From positions 1-64,000 of the forward strand of contig NZ_FOJC01000002.1 of NCBI RefSeq assembly GCF_900109315.1: a DNA stretch of 64,000 nucleotides. Reading direction: 5' to 3'. A program made the translations under genes and the position numbers. This DNA comes from [Haemophilus] ducreyi. Its GTDB lineage: Bacteria; Pseudomonadota; Gammaproteobacteria; Enterobacterales; Pasteurellaceae. Positions 29,242 to 36,736 of this stretch are shown in pieces; within the stretch, counting starts at the first letter, position 1, and every line of letters starts with the position of its first letter. The notes beneath the pieces were generated by a model that worked only from the letters and a program-made list of their open reading frames with translations, did no database searches and was not told the DNA's origin.

Positions 29242-29270
29242 GTTTAGCCTCTATTTTTAGGAGGCTAAAC
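29242..29270 (+). promoter_or_regulatory. infC leader hairpin
   Basis: A perfect 10-bp hairpin GTTTAGCCTC/GAGGCTAAAC with a nine-base loop, followed by ATTTTTAACC. A TATAAT at 29218-29223 could be the -10 of an infC promoter, which would place the hairpin in the 5' leader, 78 bases before the start. It may be an attenuator or a stability element. Confidence 0.45.
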
Positions 29271-29347
29271 ATTTTTAACCGCGAGTTAAAATAATTAATA
29301 GCTATAAGCGGTTGATTTTATGTAAAACTGACAAGAGGAATAGTACT

Positions 29348-29890
29348 ATCAAACCTGTAAAACGTGTTCAGTCAAATCGCGCGCATCGTTTAAATGATGA
29401 AATTCGCGGTGTGAAAGAAGTTCGCTTAACTGATGAAAATGGTGAACAAGTTGGTATTGTGTCAATTCAAAATGCCTTGAGCCGAGCGGAAGATGTTGAG
29501 TTAGACTTAGTTGAAATCAGTCCAAATGCTGAACCGCCAGTCTGTCGTATTATGAATTATGGTAAATTCATTTACGAAAAAGAAAAAGCGGCTAAAGAAC
29601 AAAAGAAAAAGCAAAAAATTGTACAAGTTAAGGAAATTAAATTCCGACCAGGTACAGATGAAGGTGATTATCAAATCAAATTACGTAATATATTACGTTT
29701 CTTAGAAGACGGAGATAAAGTAAAAATTACGGTTCGTTACCGTGGTCGTGAAATGGCTCATCAAGAAATTGGTTTAGATGTCTTAGAACGTGTTAAAACG
29801 GATACGAGTGAAGTGGCAATAGTTGAGTCAGCACCGGGAAAATTAGAAGGTCGTCAAGCCGTTATGGTGATTGCACCGAAGAAAAAATAA
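29348..29890 (+). CDS. infC: Translation initiation factor IF-3 (AUC start)
   Basis: A 180-residue factor that binds the 30S subunit and rejects non-standard initiation codons. No ATG, GTG or TTG fits the family start. Alignment places the first residue at ATC (29348), followed by KPVKRVQ like E. coli MKGGKRVQ, which uses AUU. AAGAGG lies at 29333-29338, nine bases before the ATC. The frame is open back to a TTG at 29312, but that would add 12 unconserved residues. A rare start lets IF-3 repress its own synthesis. Motifs [12 protein letters not shown] and [20 protein letters not shown] are intact. Confidence 0.93.
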   Translation: MKPVKRVQSNRAHRLNDEIRGVKEVRLTDENGEQVGIVSIQNALSRAEDVELDLVEISPNAEPPVCRIMNYGKFIYEKEKAAKEQKKKQKIVQVKEIKFRPGTDEGDYQIKLRNILRFLEDGDKVKITVRYRGREMAHQEIGLDVLERVKTDTSEVAIVESAPGKLEGRQAVMVIAPKKK

Positions 29891-29905
29891 TTTTATTCTT
29901 GCATA

Positions 29906-29937
29906 AAATGGGCGGATCTTATAAAATCTGCCCGTTT
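29906..29937 (+). terminator. infC downstream hairpin
   Basis: Stem 29906-29917 with 29926-29937, core GGGCGGAT/ATCTGCCC, ending in TTTCTT. The T tract is weak, so partial readthrough to rpmI-rplT is likely. Confidence 0.55.
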
Positions 29938-30132
29938 CTTGTTATATAAATAACAGAAATAAAGTAATCCACAGGCACACTCAGCAGCCTGATTTGCTTT
30001 TTATGCTTATGTTAAATAAGTTAGATAGTGAAAACTATTTTTTATATGTCATTAGTTGCTTCCAAGTAACATTAGTAATACTGTTCGCCTAATTGACTTT
30101 TGATTAACAAACAATGCGGAGTTTCTAAAACA
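29938..30132 (+). other. infC-rpmI intergenic region
   Basis: About 195 AT-rich bases without a reading frame. In E. coli this region carries the L20 repressor site controlling rpmI-rplT. I see short complementary segments near 30054-30070 but cannot define a pseudoknot by eye. Confidence 0.3.
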
Positions 30133-30330
30133 ATGCCTAAAATTAAAACAGTACGTGGTGCTGCTAAGCGTTTTAAGAAAACAGCTTCAGGCGGTTTTAA
30201 GCGTAAACAATCTCACTTACGTCATATTTTGACTAAGAAAACCACTAAACGTAAACGTCATTTACGTCATAAATCAATGGTAGCAAAAGCAGACCAAGTA
30301 TTAGTTGTTGCGTGTTTACCATACGCATAA
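30133..30330 (+). CDS. rpmI: 50S ribosomal protein L35
   Basis: A 65-residue basic ribosomal protein beginning [17 protein letters not shown], the invariant L35 N terminus, and ending in LPYA. The frame is open 11 codons upstream, but the ATG at 30133 has GCGGAG before it and gives the exact family length. rplT follows after 76 bases. Confidence 0.97.
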
Positions 30331-30376
30331 GCTGATTTATTGTAGAAGTAAACAGACATATGTTAGTGAATTTTAG

Positions 30377-30760
<384 letters not shown>

Positions 30761-30782
30761 TATTATAGTTTTGATAACTGAT

Positions 30783-30806
30783 AGGCACCTTTGGGTACCT
30801 TTTTTG
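30783..30806 (+). terminator. rplT terminator
   Basis: Stem AGGCACC/GGTACCT (30783-30789 with 30794-30800, one mismatch) and a T run. Confidence 0.8.
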
Positions 30807-30896
30807 TCTATTTTACCCTATGTTAGCACCAGAGATTATCATAAACCTAATGAATACAAGCATTTGCATTTAGTATCTATTTTTATAGGAGTAAAT

Positions 30897-31175
30897 ATGA
30901 GAAGATTATTTGTGATATTGATATCATCATTAATAGCGGCTTGTTATTCTATACCTCAGCAAAGTTCAGTCCCTACAGATATGAAAGCGGTGAGAGATTA
31001 TCAACAACGTGTTATTTCTAAACATACGGCAAATTCAGCTGATCAAGATAATGAGTCGTTAAATCAAAGTGATAAACGTCCAAAGGTTAAGCATTATACG
31101 CCGATTGTCCATCCGATTGTTCGGCCAAGAATTGGTCTAGATTACCATCATAGTATTTATAATTTTAATTGGTAA
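30897..31175 (+). CDS. Small predicted lipoprotein of unknown function
   Basis: A 92-residue protein not recognised. It begins MRRLFVILISSLIAACYS, a lipoprotein signal with lipobox IAAC and acylated Cys at 16. The mature part is polar and low in hydrophobicity, rich in Gln, Ser, His and Pro, with the short repeat-like stretch HPIVRP. The frame is open much further upstream, but that would run back into rplT; TAGGAG at 30887-30892 sets the start at 30897. It lies alone between two terminators. Confidence 0.75.
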   Translation: MRRLFVILISSLIAACYSIPQQSSVPTDMKAVRDYQQRVISKHTANSADQDNESLNQSDKRPKVKHYTPIVHPIVRPRIGLDYHHSIYNFNW

Positions 31176-31190
31176 TGTGTTTAGTAATAA

Positions 31191-31219
31191 AAAAGCCCTA
31201 TGTGTATAGGGCTTTTATT
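31191..31219. terminator. Terminator between the small lipoprotein gene and ytfL
   Basis: Eleven-bp stem AAAAGCCCTAT/ATAGGGCTTTT with GTGT loop. A and T flanks allow function in both directions. Confidence 0.85.
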
Positions 31220-31263
31220 GTTTAATTATTGTTCGTTATTTTTGCGGTATTTTGACCCGCTTT

Positions 31264-32553
31264 TTATACGTCTTTTCTAAACGAAACCATTAGTTGATCG
31301 ATTCTGAAATTTTCGGTATCAATGATTTCAAATTTATATTTATCATATAAGACGAAGTCGGTTTTTTTCGGGATTTTACGTAACATATACATCATAAAAC
31401 CTCCGATTGTTTCGTAATTTTCATCTCTTGGGAAGGTGTGGATATTAAGCGCCCGCATTACATCTTCTAATGGTGTTGCGCCATCGATTAACCATGAATC
31501 TTCATCACGGCGCATAATCTGTTCTTCTTCTGTGGAAACTAATTCACCCATTACAATACTCATTACGTCATTAATCGTTAAAATGCCCACTACTAAGGCA
31601 TATTCATTGACAATAACCGCAAAATCTTCACCGGCAGATTTAAATAATTCGAGTACTTCATATAGTGAAAGTGTATCAGGAATAAATACCGGTTTACGCA
31701 GTAGGCGAGAGTCGACCAACGAAACGTGGTCATTTTTTAGATATTGTGTTAATAAGTCATGGGTTTCAATGTAACCTAGAATTTTATCTAAGCCATTATC
31801 ACAAATGAGGACTTTTGAATAAGGGTCTTCCCCTAGTGTTGCAAGTACTTGTTCGCGATTATCTTTTCTATCGAGGAAGATAATATTTTCACGTGTTGTC
31901 ATTGTTGATGTAACTCGACGTTCTTGCATTTCAAATACGTTTTCAATTAGATAATGTTCTTGAGCTTTTAATATTCCCGCTTTGGCGCCAGCATCTACAA
32001 CTGCAACAATATCCTCGGAAGTCATATTATCTTGTCGAACCGTTGATATGCCAAATAAGCGGAATAATAGATTTGCAATAGAATCAAATAGTAGAACTAA
32101 TGGTTTAAAAATGGTGATTAAGCAGAGCATAATATTAATGGTGCGCACTGCAACTTGTTCGGGATAGGTCATCGCGATACGTTTTGGCATTAGATCCGCT
32201 AGTAATACAAAGGCGGAGGTGACTAGCGCAAAAGATAACCATGATGCCGTGCTTTCAGTCCATTCGGCTTGTGAATATTGTGCTAATAGTTTCGCTAAAT
32301 AAGGTGTAATAGCACTTTCTCCAACAACACCACCCAGTATTGCAACCATATTTAGGCCAATTTGTACCATTGTAATAAATCGCCCCGGTTGTTCTTGTAA
32401 TCGCATTACTTTTTCAGCACGAATATCGCCGTCTTTGGCTAAGCTATGTAATTTTAATTTCCTAGCGCCGGCTAATGAAATCTCGGAAGAGGAGATAACG
32501 GCACTGATAATAATCAATACCAAGATAATTAATATTGCTTCAAATAAACTCAT
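31264..32553 (-). CDS. ytfL: CNNM/CorC-family membrane protein YtfL (PaeA)
   Basis: A 429-residue inner-membrane protein. An N-terminal DUF21 domain with about four membrane segments (begins with ISAVISSSEISLAGARKLKL) is followed by a CBS pair (about 200-335) and a C-terminal CorC/HlyC domain (WLIDGATPLEDVMRALNI). It aligns along its length with E. coli YtfL, reported as a polyamine exporter (PaeA). Older annotations call such proteins hemolysins, which is not supported. Confidence 0.9.
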   Translation of the reverse strand: MSLFEAILIILVLIIISAVISSSEISLAGARKLKLHSLAKDGDIRAEKVMRLQEQPGRFITMVQIGLNMVAILGGVVGESAITPYLAKLLAQYSQAEWTESTASWLSFALVTSAFVLLADLMPKRIAMTYPEQVAVRTINIMLCLITIFKPLVLLFDSIANLLFRLFGISTVRQDNMTSEDIVAVVDAGAKAGILKAQEHYLIENVFEMQERRVTSTMTTRENIIFLDRKDNREQVLATLGEDPYSKVLICDNGLDKILGYIETHDLLTQYLKNDHVSLVDSRLLRKPVFIPDTLSLYEVLELFKSAGEDFAVIVNEYALVVGILTINDVMSIVMGELVSTEEEQIMRRDEDSWLIDGATPLEDVMRALNIHTFPRDENYETIGGFMMYMLRKIPKKTDFVLYDKYKFEIIDTENFRIDQLMVSFRKDV

Positions 32554-32710
32554 TTTTTTCCTATTTTATATAATTAATTGAGTATAACATTAAATAAGGG
32601 GTGCATTTTTATTAATTTTTTCCCAAAATTGTCCGCTTGTTGCTATTGTTTATACACATTTTGGCTAACATATTCAAATTTGAGTTGATCACTTGACGGC
32701 ATAACGTCAA

Positions 32711-32735
32711 AAAAGGCGGTTTTGTTCTGCCTTTT
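32711..32735 (-). terminator. ruvX terminator
   Basis: Inverted repeat AAAAGGC/GCCTTTT (32711-32717 with 32729-32735), followed by further T on the minus strand. It ends the rsmE-yqgE-ruvX transcript. Confidence 0.65.
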
Positions 32736-32741
32736 GATTTA

Positions 32742-33158
32742 TTATGGGTTGTTGTCAAACCAGCTTTCTAAAATAAGACAAGCAGAGATCGTATCGATTT
32801 TGTCTTTTTTTAATGCTTTATAACCGCCACGTGAAAAAATTTCGCTTTTTGCTTCAGTTGTTGTTAAACGTTCATCTTGTAAAGCAACCGGTAGATTAAA
32901 TCGCCCATTTAGTCGATTAGCAAATTTGCGAGCTCGTTGTGTTAATGGCTGTTCGCTACCATCCATATTAAGTGGTAAGCCAACGACTAATAAGCCTGGT
33001 TGCCATTCTTTGATAATTTTTTCAATGTGTTGCCAATTTGGAATACCGTCTTGGCTTTTAAATGCCGTGAGGCTTTGAGCTGTTTTGGTTATGCTTTGTC
33101 CGACAGCGCACCCAATGCTATAAGTGCCAAAATCAAATGCTAGAATAGTTGTTGCCAT
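32742..33158 (-). CDS. ruvX: RuvX/YqgF, RNase H-fold nuclease for 16S rRNA processing
   Basis: A 138-residue protein of the YqgF family. The catalytic carboxylates are in [17 protein letters not shown] (Asp near 9), [10 protein letters not shown] and DERLTTTEA, and the C-terminal [17 protein letters not shown] is typical. It was first proposed as a Holliday junction resolvase; in E. coli it acts in pre-16S rRNA 5' end maturation. It follows yqgE after 11 bases, the common order. Confidence 0.94.
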   Translation of the reverse strand: MATTILAFDFGTYSIGCAVGQSITKTAQSLTAFKSQDGIPNWQHIEKIIKEWQPGLLVVGLPLNMDGSEQPLTQRARKFANRLNGRFNLPVALQDERLTTTEAKSEIFSRGGYKALKKDKIDTISACLILESWFDNNP

Positions 33159-33169
33159 ATATGCTCCCC

Positions 33170-33730
33170 TTAAGCTCTACCGGCGGGAGCCAAAATGCCT
33201 GAAATTCCTAGCATTTCATTTGCTTCAACCCAGCGATCTAAATAACCGGTTTCAAATAAAGTTTGGTTGTTTGCTTCTGAAAGTAACCAATAATTTTGGG
33301 CGATTTCTTGTTCTAGTTGGTGAGGTTTCCAAGTAGAGCAACCTAAGCAAACAATAAATTTTTCTGGGGCAGTTTGTGTGCCGAAACTATCTAAAACATC
33401 GCCTGAGGTGGTTAATGTGATGTCATCGGTGACTTTATAACTGTGGGTAAATTCATGAGCTGTTTTGCTATGAACAATAAAGCCACGATCTTGATTAACA
33501 GGACCGCCATTTAACACCATTTGATCTTGAGTATATATTCTTGGTTTGGCCATTTGAAAGTCCATTCGTGTGAGTAATTCAAGTACAGAAAGATCGGTTG
33601 GTGTATTAATAATTACACCAATGGTGCCGTTGTCATTATGCTCGCAAATATAGATTACTGTGCGATCGAAATATTCATCATCCATTTCTGGTGTAGCGAT
33701 TATAAATTTACCTTGTAAATTGCCAAACAT
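33170..33730 (-). CDS. yqgE: YqgE/AlgH family protein (UPF0301)
   Basis: A 186-residue cytoplasmic protein of unknown molecular function. Family blocks [36 protein letters not shown] and [14 protein letters not shown] are clear. Start chosen at the ATG with TTGGAG ahead; the open frame extends five codons upstream to a TTG that overlaps rsmE. It sits between rsmE and ruvX in one operon. Confidence 0.93.
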   Translation of the reverse strand: MFGNLQGKFIIATPEMDDEYFDRTVIYICEHNDNGTIGVIINTPTDLSVLELLTRMDFQMAKPRIYTQDQMVLNGGPVNQDRGFIVHSKTAHEFTHSYKVTDDITLTTSGDVLDSFGTQTAPEKFIVCLGCSTWKPHQLEQEIAQNYWLLSEANNQTLFETGYLDRWVEANEMLGISGILAPAGRA

Positions 33731-33731
33731 T

Positions 33732-34463
33732 TTAAAGATCTCCAAAACATACCTGTAAGGCGGTGATAGCGGCTAATGAAGCGGTTTCGGTACGCAGTAC
33801 ACGTTTACCTAACAATACTTCAGTAAAGCCTTGGTTTTCAGTCATTGCGATTTCTTCTGCAGATAGTCCGCCTTCTGAGCCTATTAACAAACGTACTCCG
33901 GCCGTTGGAATCTGCGGTAATTGGCGGATAGTGTATTTAGCGCGCGGGTGTAAATTGAGTTTTAGCATTTCATCTTGTTCTTTACACCAATCGGTTAATT
34001 TCATAATAGGCCGAATTTGGGGGACTTGATTACGTTCACACTGTTCACAGGCCGCAATAGCAATTTTCTGCCATTGTTGTAATTTTTTATCTTGGCGTTC
34101 ATCATTTAATTTAACGCCGCAGCGTTCAGACCAAAGTGGGGTAATGATTTTTACGCCTAATTCTACGGATTTTTGAATCGTAAATTCCATGCGATCGCCA
34201 CGTGAGATGACTTGTCCTAAGTGAATTGGCAAGTTTGATTCACGATCATCTAACTCACTATGCAAAATTTTTACTTGTATTTGTTTTTTTTGAACGGTTT
34301 CTAATACCGCGTGGAAAATATGGTTTGAACCATCGAATAAGATGATTTTTTCACCTACATTCATCCGTAATACTCTACCAATATGATTAGTTGCATCTTC
34401 ACTTAAGTTACAACTGGTTTGGTTTTTTAATGGTTCTGGGTGATAAATTCTTGGTATTCTCAT
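33732..34463 (-). CDS. rsmE: 16S rRNA (uracil-1498-N3)-methyltransferase
   Basis: A 243-residue SPOUT-family methyltransferase that modifies U1498 in the 30S decoding region. It begins [12 protein letters not shown]; the N-terminal PUA-like domain is followed by the knotted domain with the SAM-binding [22 protein letters not shown] and [19 protein letters not shown]. It is the first gene of rsmE-yqgE-ruvX. Confidence 0.95.
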   Translation of the reverse strand: MRIPRIYHPEPLKNQTSCNLSEDATNHIGRVLRMNVGEKIILFDGSNHIFHAVLETVQKKQIQVKILHSELDDRESNLPIHLGQVISRGDRMEFTIQKSVELGVKIITPLWSERCGVKLNDERQDKKLQQWQKIAIAACEQCERNQVPQIRPIMKLTDWCKEQDEMLKLNLHPRAKYTIRQLPQIPTAGVRLLIGSEGGLSAEEIAMTENQGFTEVLLGKRVLRTETASLAAITALQVCFGDL

Positions 34464-34589
34464 CGTTATTACTCAGTTTGAGAGGATATTCATTGAAAAG
34501 GCATGCATTTGATCAGGTTAAATAACATCAGCAGTCTAATTTATGGGTAAAATATGTAAAATTAGACCGCTTATTGAGCATTGTATGCA

Positions 34590-35180
34590 TTATTTAAATT
34601 GATGAATTGCATTGCTAATTTCGTTGTCATTGTAAATAGTTTGAATGACATCTTGGTAGGTTTGGTTAAGAATATCGCGGATATCGTTATGATTCATTGT
34701 TATGCTAGCACCTTGATGGCTTCGCGAGGCATTAAAGTGTTTGTTAAATTTACCTTTTAAGCCATTTACTACAATTTCAATGCTGACTTCAGTATTGATT
34801 TTATAGCGGAGATTACCTTGTTCTACGTTGGCAAAGAATTTTTGTATATTGACTACTACATTAGCATTGCCTGCACATTGTACTAATTGAAAACCTTTAG
34901 CATTTAAATCTTGCATTAATGCTTGTTTAACTATTAATGCAACGTCTTGATTTGCAGTTAAATGATGAATATTGCCTTTTCGTATATAACTCGCCACTTG
35001 GTGTGAAGGACGAGAATCTTGTGCACTAATATTGACCATTACATTTTGATTATTCGTGTTAAAAGTGGTTGTAGGGCTAGGGGTTGTAAAGGTTAATATA
35101 TTTGATTGTGATTGACAGCCTATTAAAATAGCACTACTTAAGAGTGCCAGTAGAATAAATGCTTTTTTAGATAATTTCAT
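34590..35180 (-). CDS. yajG: YajG family lipoprotein
   Basis: A 196-residue lipoprotein with lipobox LIGC (Cys near 22). The YajG pattern is visible in VMVNISAQDSRPSHQVASYIRKG, LIVKQALMQDLNAKGFQL and the C-terminal IRDILNQTYQDVIQTIYND. Function is unknown; it is probably anchored in the outer membrane facing the periplasm. It is divergent from bolA, the same arrangement as in E. coli, where yajG-ampG sits opposite bolA. ampG is not here. Confidence 0.88.
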   Translation of the reverse strand: MKLSKKAFILLALLSSAILIGCQSQSNILTFTTPSPTTTFNTNNQNVMVNISAQDSRPSHQVASYIRKGNIHHLTANQDVALIVKQALMQDLNAKGFQLVQCAGNANVVVNIQKFFANVEQGNLRYKINTEVSIEIVVNGLKGKFNKHFNASRSHQGASITMNHNDIRDILNQTYQDVIQTIYNDNEISNAIHQFK

Positions 35181-35306
35181 GTAAGCTCCTTGCTGATCAA
35201 TAAAAGTGATTGATGAGTCGCTAAACTGATTAATGAGTGAATCAATCTATAATTAGTTTTAATTATCACTTATCAATGGTTAATTATCAATTCATAAGGA
35301 ATAAAA

Positions 35307-35618
35307 ATGTTGATTGAACAAATAATTCGTGCCAAATTAGATGCGACTTTTTCGCCTGTAGTGTTAAAGATTGAGAATGAAAGTTATATGCATAGTTCTG
35401 GAAAAGGGGCTGAATCACATTTCAAAGTGGTTTTAGTTTCAGATTTATTTATTGCGCAACGGGCGGTTGCTCGACATCAAGCGGTCTATAATTGTTTAGC
35501 TGATGAACTAGCGAATGGTGTGCATGCTCTGGCATTGCATACTTACACTTCTGCAGAGTGGATTGAACGGCAAGGGATTGTTGCGGCATCACCGAATTGT
35601 GTCGGTGTTGGACAATAA
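35307..35618 (+). CDS. bolA: BolA family protein
   Basis: A 103-residue protein with the class II KH-like BolA fold and the helix-turn signature HFKVVLVSDLFIAQRAVARHQAVYNCLADEL. The conserved His in that region and the one in ALHTYT are those used to hold a [2Fe-2S] cluster with a monothiol glutaredoxin. AAGGAAT precedes the ATG. In E. coli BolA affects cell shape and stress responses. Confidence 0.93.
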   Translation: MLIEQIIRAKLDATFSPVVLKIENESYMHSSGKGAESHFKVVLVSDLFIAQRAVARHQAVYNCLADELANGVHALALHTYTSAEWIERQGIVAASPNCVGVGQ

Positions 35619-35706
35619 TAATATCTTGCTTTTTCGCATTAAGTTAAACAAAATCCTTGATTAATCAGTGTAATATAAATATAATTTGCACTAAATTTAG
35701 TAATTA

Positions 35707-35796
35707 GGTGAGATGTCCGAGTGGTTGAAGGAGCACGCCTGGAAAGCGTGTATACGCGAAAGTGTATCGGGGGTTCGAATCCCCCTCTCCCCGCCA
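35707..35796 (+). tRNA. tRNA-Ser (anticodon GGA)
   Basis: Ninety bases with encoded CCA. Anticodon loop CTGGAAA, a long class II variable arm (TATACGCGAAAGTGTA), T arm GGGGG-TTCGAAT-CCCCC and discriminator G identify tRNA-Ser for UCC/UCU. The acceptor arms GGTGAGA and TCTCCCC leave a T-C mismatch at pair 3-70. A strong terminator follows. Confidence 0.95.
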
Positions 35797-35871
35797 CTTA
35801 CTAAGTACGTTTGTATTGTTTTAATAGATTTTCCTTAGTTAAATTTTATTAACAATAGTTTTTTCTATTTG

Positions 35872-35902
35872 ATCCCTAGTTAAATTAACTAGGGATTTTT
35901 TT
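35872..35902 (+). terminator. tRNA-Ser terminator
   Basis: Ten-bp stem ATCCCTAGTT/AACTAGGGAT (35872-35881 with 35887-35896) and a run of seven T. Confidence 0.9.
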
Positions 35903-35905
35903 ATG

Positions 35906-36217
35906 TTATTTAGTCGATTGAAAATTTGGATTGATTTTAAATTTAAGTTGAAGGATATCAGGAAATTGACACTGGATTAGTTTTAATAACTGTAATTGAT
36001 TTAATTGCAAACTGCGATATACCGTTGCATTTTGCACTTCAAAAACCAATTGATTATTCACTAAATTGATTAAGCGATAACAGCCAAGATATTCTGTTGG
36101 TAATAAATGCTGTAGTTTTTTATCTATACTATTTAATTCATTAGCCCGTAATACGATACGGCTTAAACTTGAGCTTTCTAAAATATCACTAATATTTTTT
36201 ATGGTATTATTTTTCAT
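35906..36217 (-). CDS. dciA: DciA family (DUF721) replicative helicase loader
   Basis: A 103-residue protein matching the DUF721/DciA pattern: SSLSRIVLRANELNSIDKKLQHLLP, then a KH-like segment VNNQLVFEVQNATVYRSLQLNQLQLL. DciA is the ancestral factor that helps load DnaB where the phage-derived DnaC is missing, and its gene often lies next to secA in gammaproteobacteria, as here, divergent from secM-secA. Family membership is from pattern recognition on a short protein. Confidence 0.75.
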   Translation of the reverse strand: MKNNTIKNISDILESSSLSRIVLRANELNSIDKKLQHLLPTEYLGCYRLINLVNNQLVFEVQNATVYRSLQLNQLQLLKLIQCQFPDILQLKFKINPNFQSTK

Positions 36218-36329
36218 CTTTTACGGGTTGTTATCTAAACATTGATTCAATATATGCTAATTTGTTGCCCATTTTACTAGAATTTAGAGTATAATTGACA
36301 CTCTTTTTGCCTTATAAACGCGGATATTA

Positions 36330-36650
36330 ATGAGTTTATTTAAACATTTTCACAAAACACCTTTTTGGTCGCAATTAGCCTTTGGAGTAATGGCGATTTT
36401 AGCGTTACCTGAATTTCAAGCGACAGTAGCAAGTGAAAGTGAGAATGAGCAAAATACTATTATTAATCAAGCAGTTATGCAATCTGCATTAAGTGCAGAT
36501 GAAGTCGAACAGCAAGCACTTTTTGTTGAATTAAAACAAATCATTCATAACATTGCGCCACAAGCCGTCGTTTTTTACGATTTTTTAACTAAATGCTATC
36601 GCTTTGAGGTCGATTATCAACCACCTATTCGAGCCGGTCCTTTTATTTAA
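36330..36650 (+). CDS. secM: Secretion monitor SecM (divergent arrest peptide)
   Basis: A 106-residue exported sensor upstream of secA. The N-terminal signal segment contains WSQLAFGVMAILALPEFQA. The C terminus ends QPPIRAGPFI: the RAGP core of E. coli SecM is kept, but its Phe and Trp-Ile positions are not, so the motif resembles the short Mannheimia type (HAPIRGSP). When secretion is slow the ribosome stalls at the final Pro codon and frees the secA ribosome-binding site. A TATAAT at 36290-36295 may be the -10. It is shorter than E. coli SecM (170). Confidence 0.88.
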   Translation: MSLFKHFHKTPFWSQLAFGVMAILALPEFQATVASESENEQNTIINQAVMQSALSADEVEQQALFVELKQIIHNIAPQAVVFYDFLTKCYRFEVDYQPPIRAGPFI

Positions 36651-36730
36651 ATCTAAATTAATCAATATTTCATCATCGCATTAAGGTGATAGGACACTAT
36701 TGCGCAATTTTATTTAAATATTAAGGATCC
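36636..36730 (+). promoter_or_regulatory. secM-secA translational switch stem
   Basis: GGTCCTTTTATTTAAAT (36636-36652), which starts at the Gly-Pro codons of the SecM arrest motif, can pair with ATTTAAAT...AAGGATCC (36712-36730). About 15 base pairs form with a small bulge and internal loop, and they bury the secA ribosome-binding site AAGGA (36723-36727). A ribosome stalled on the arrest codons would keep the stem open. This matches the known E. coli logic. Confidence 0.7.
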
Positions 36731-36736
36731 TTTATT

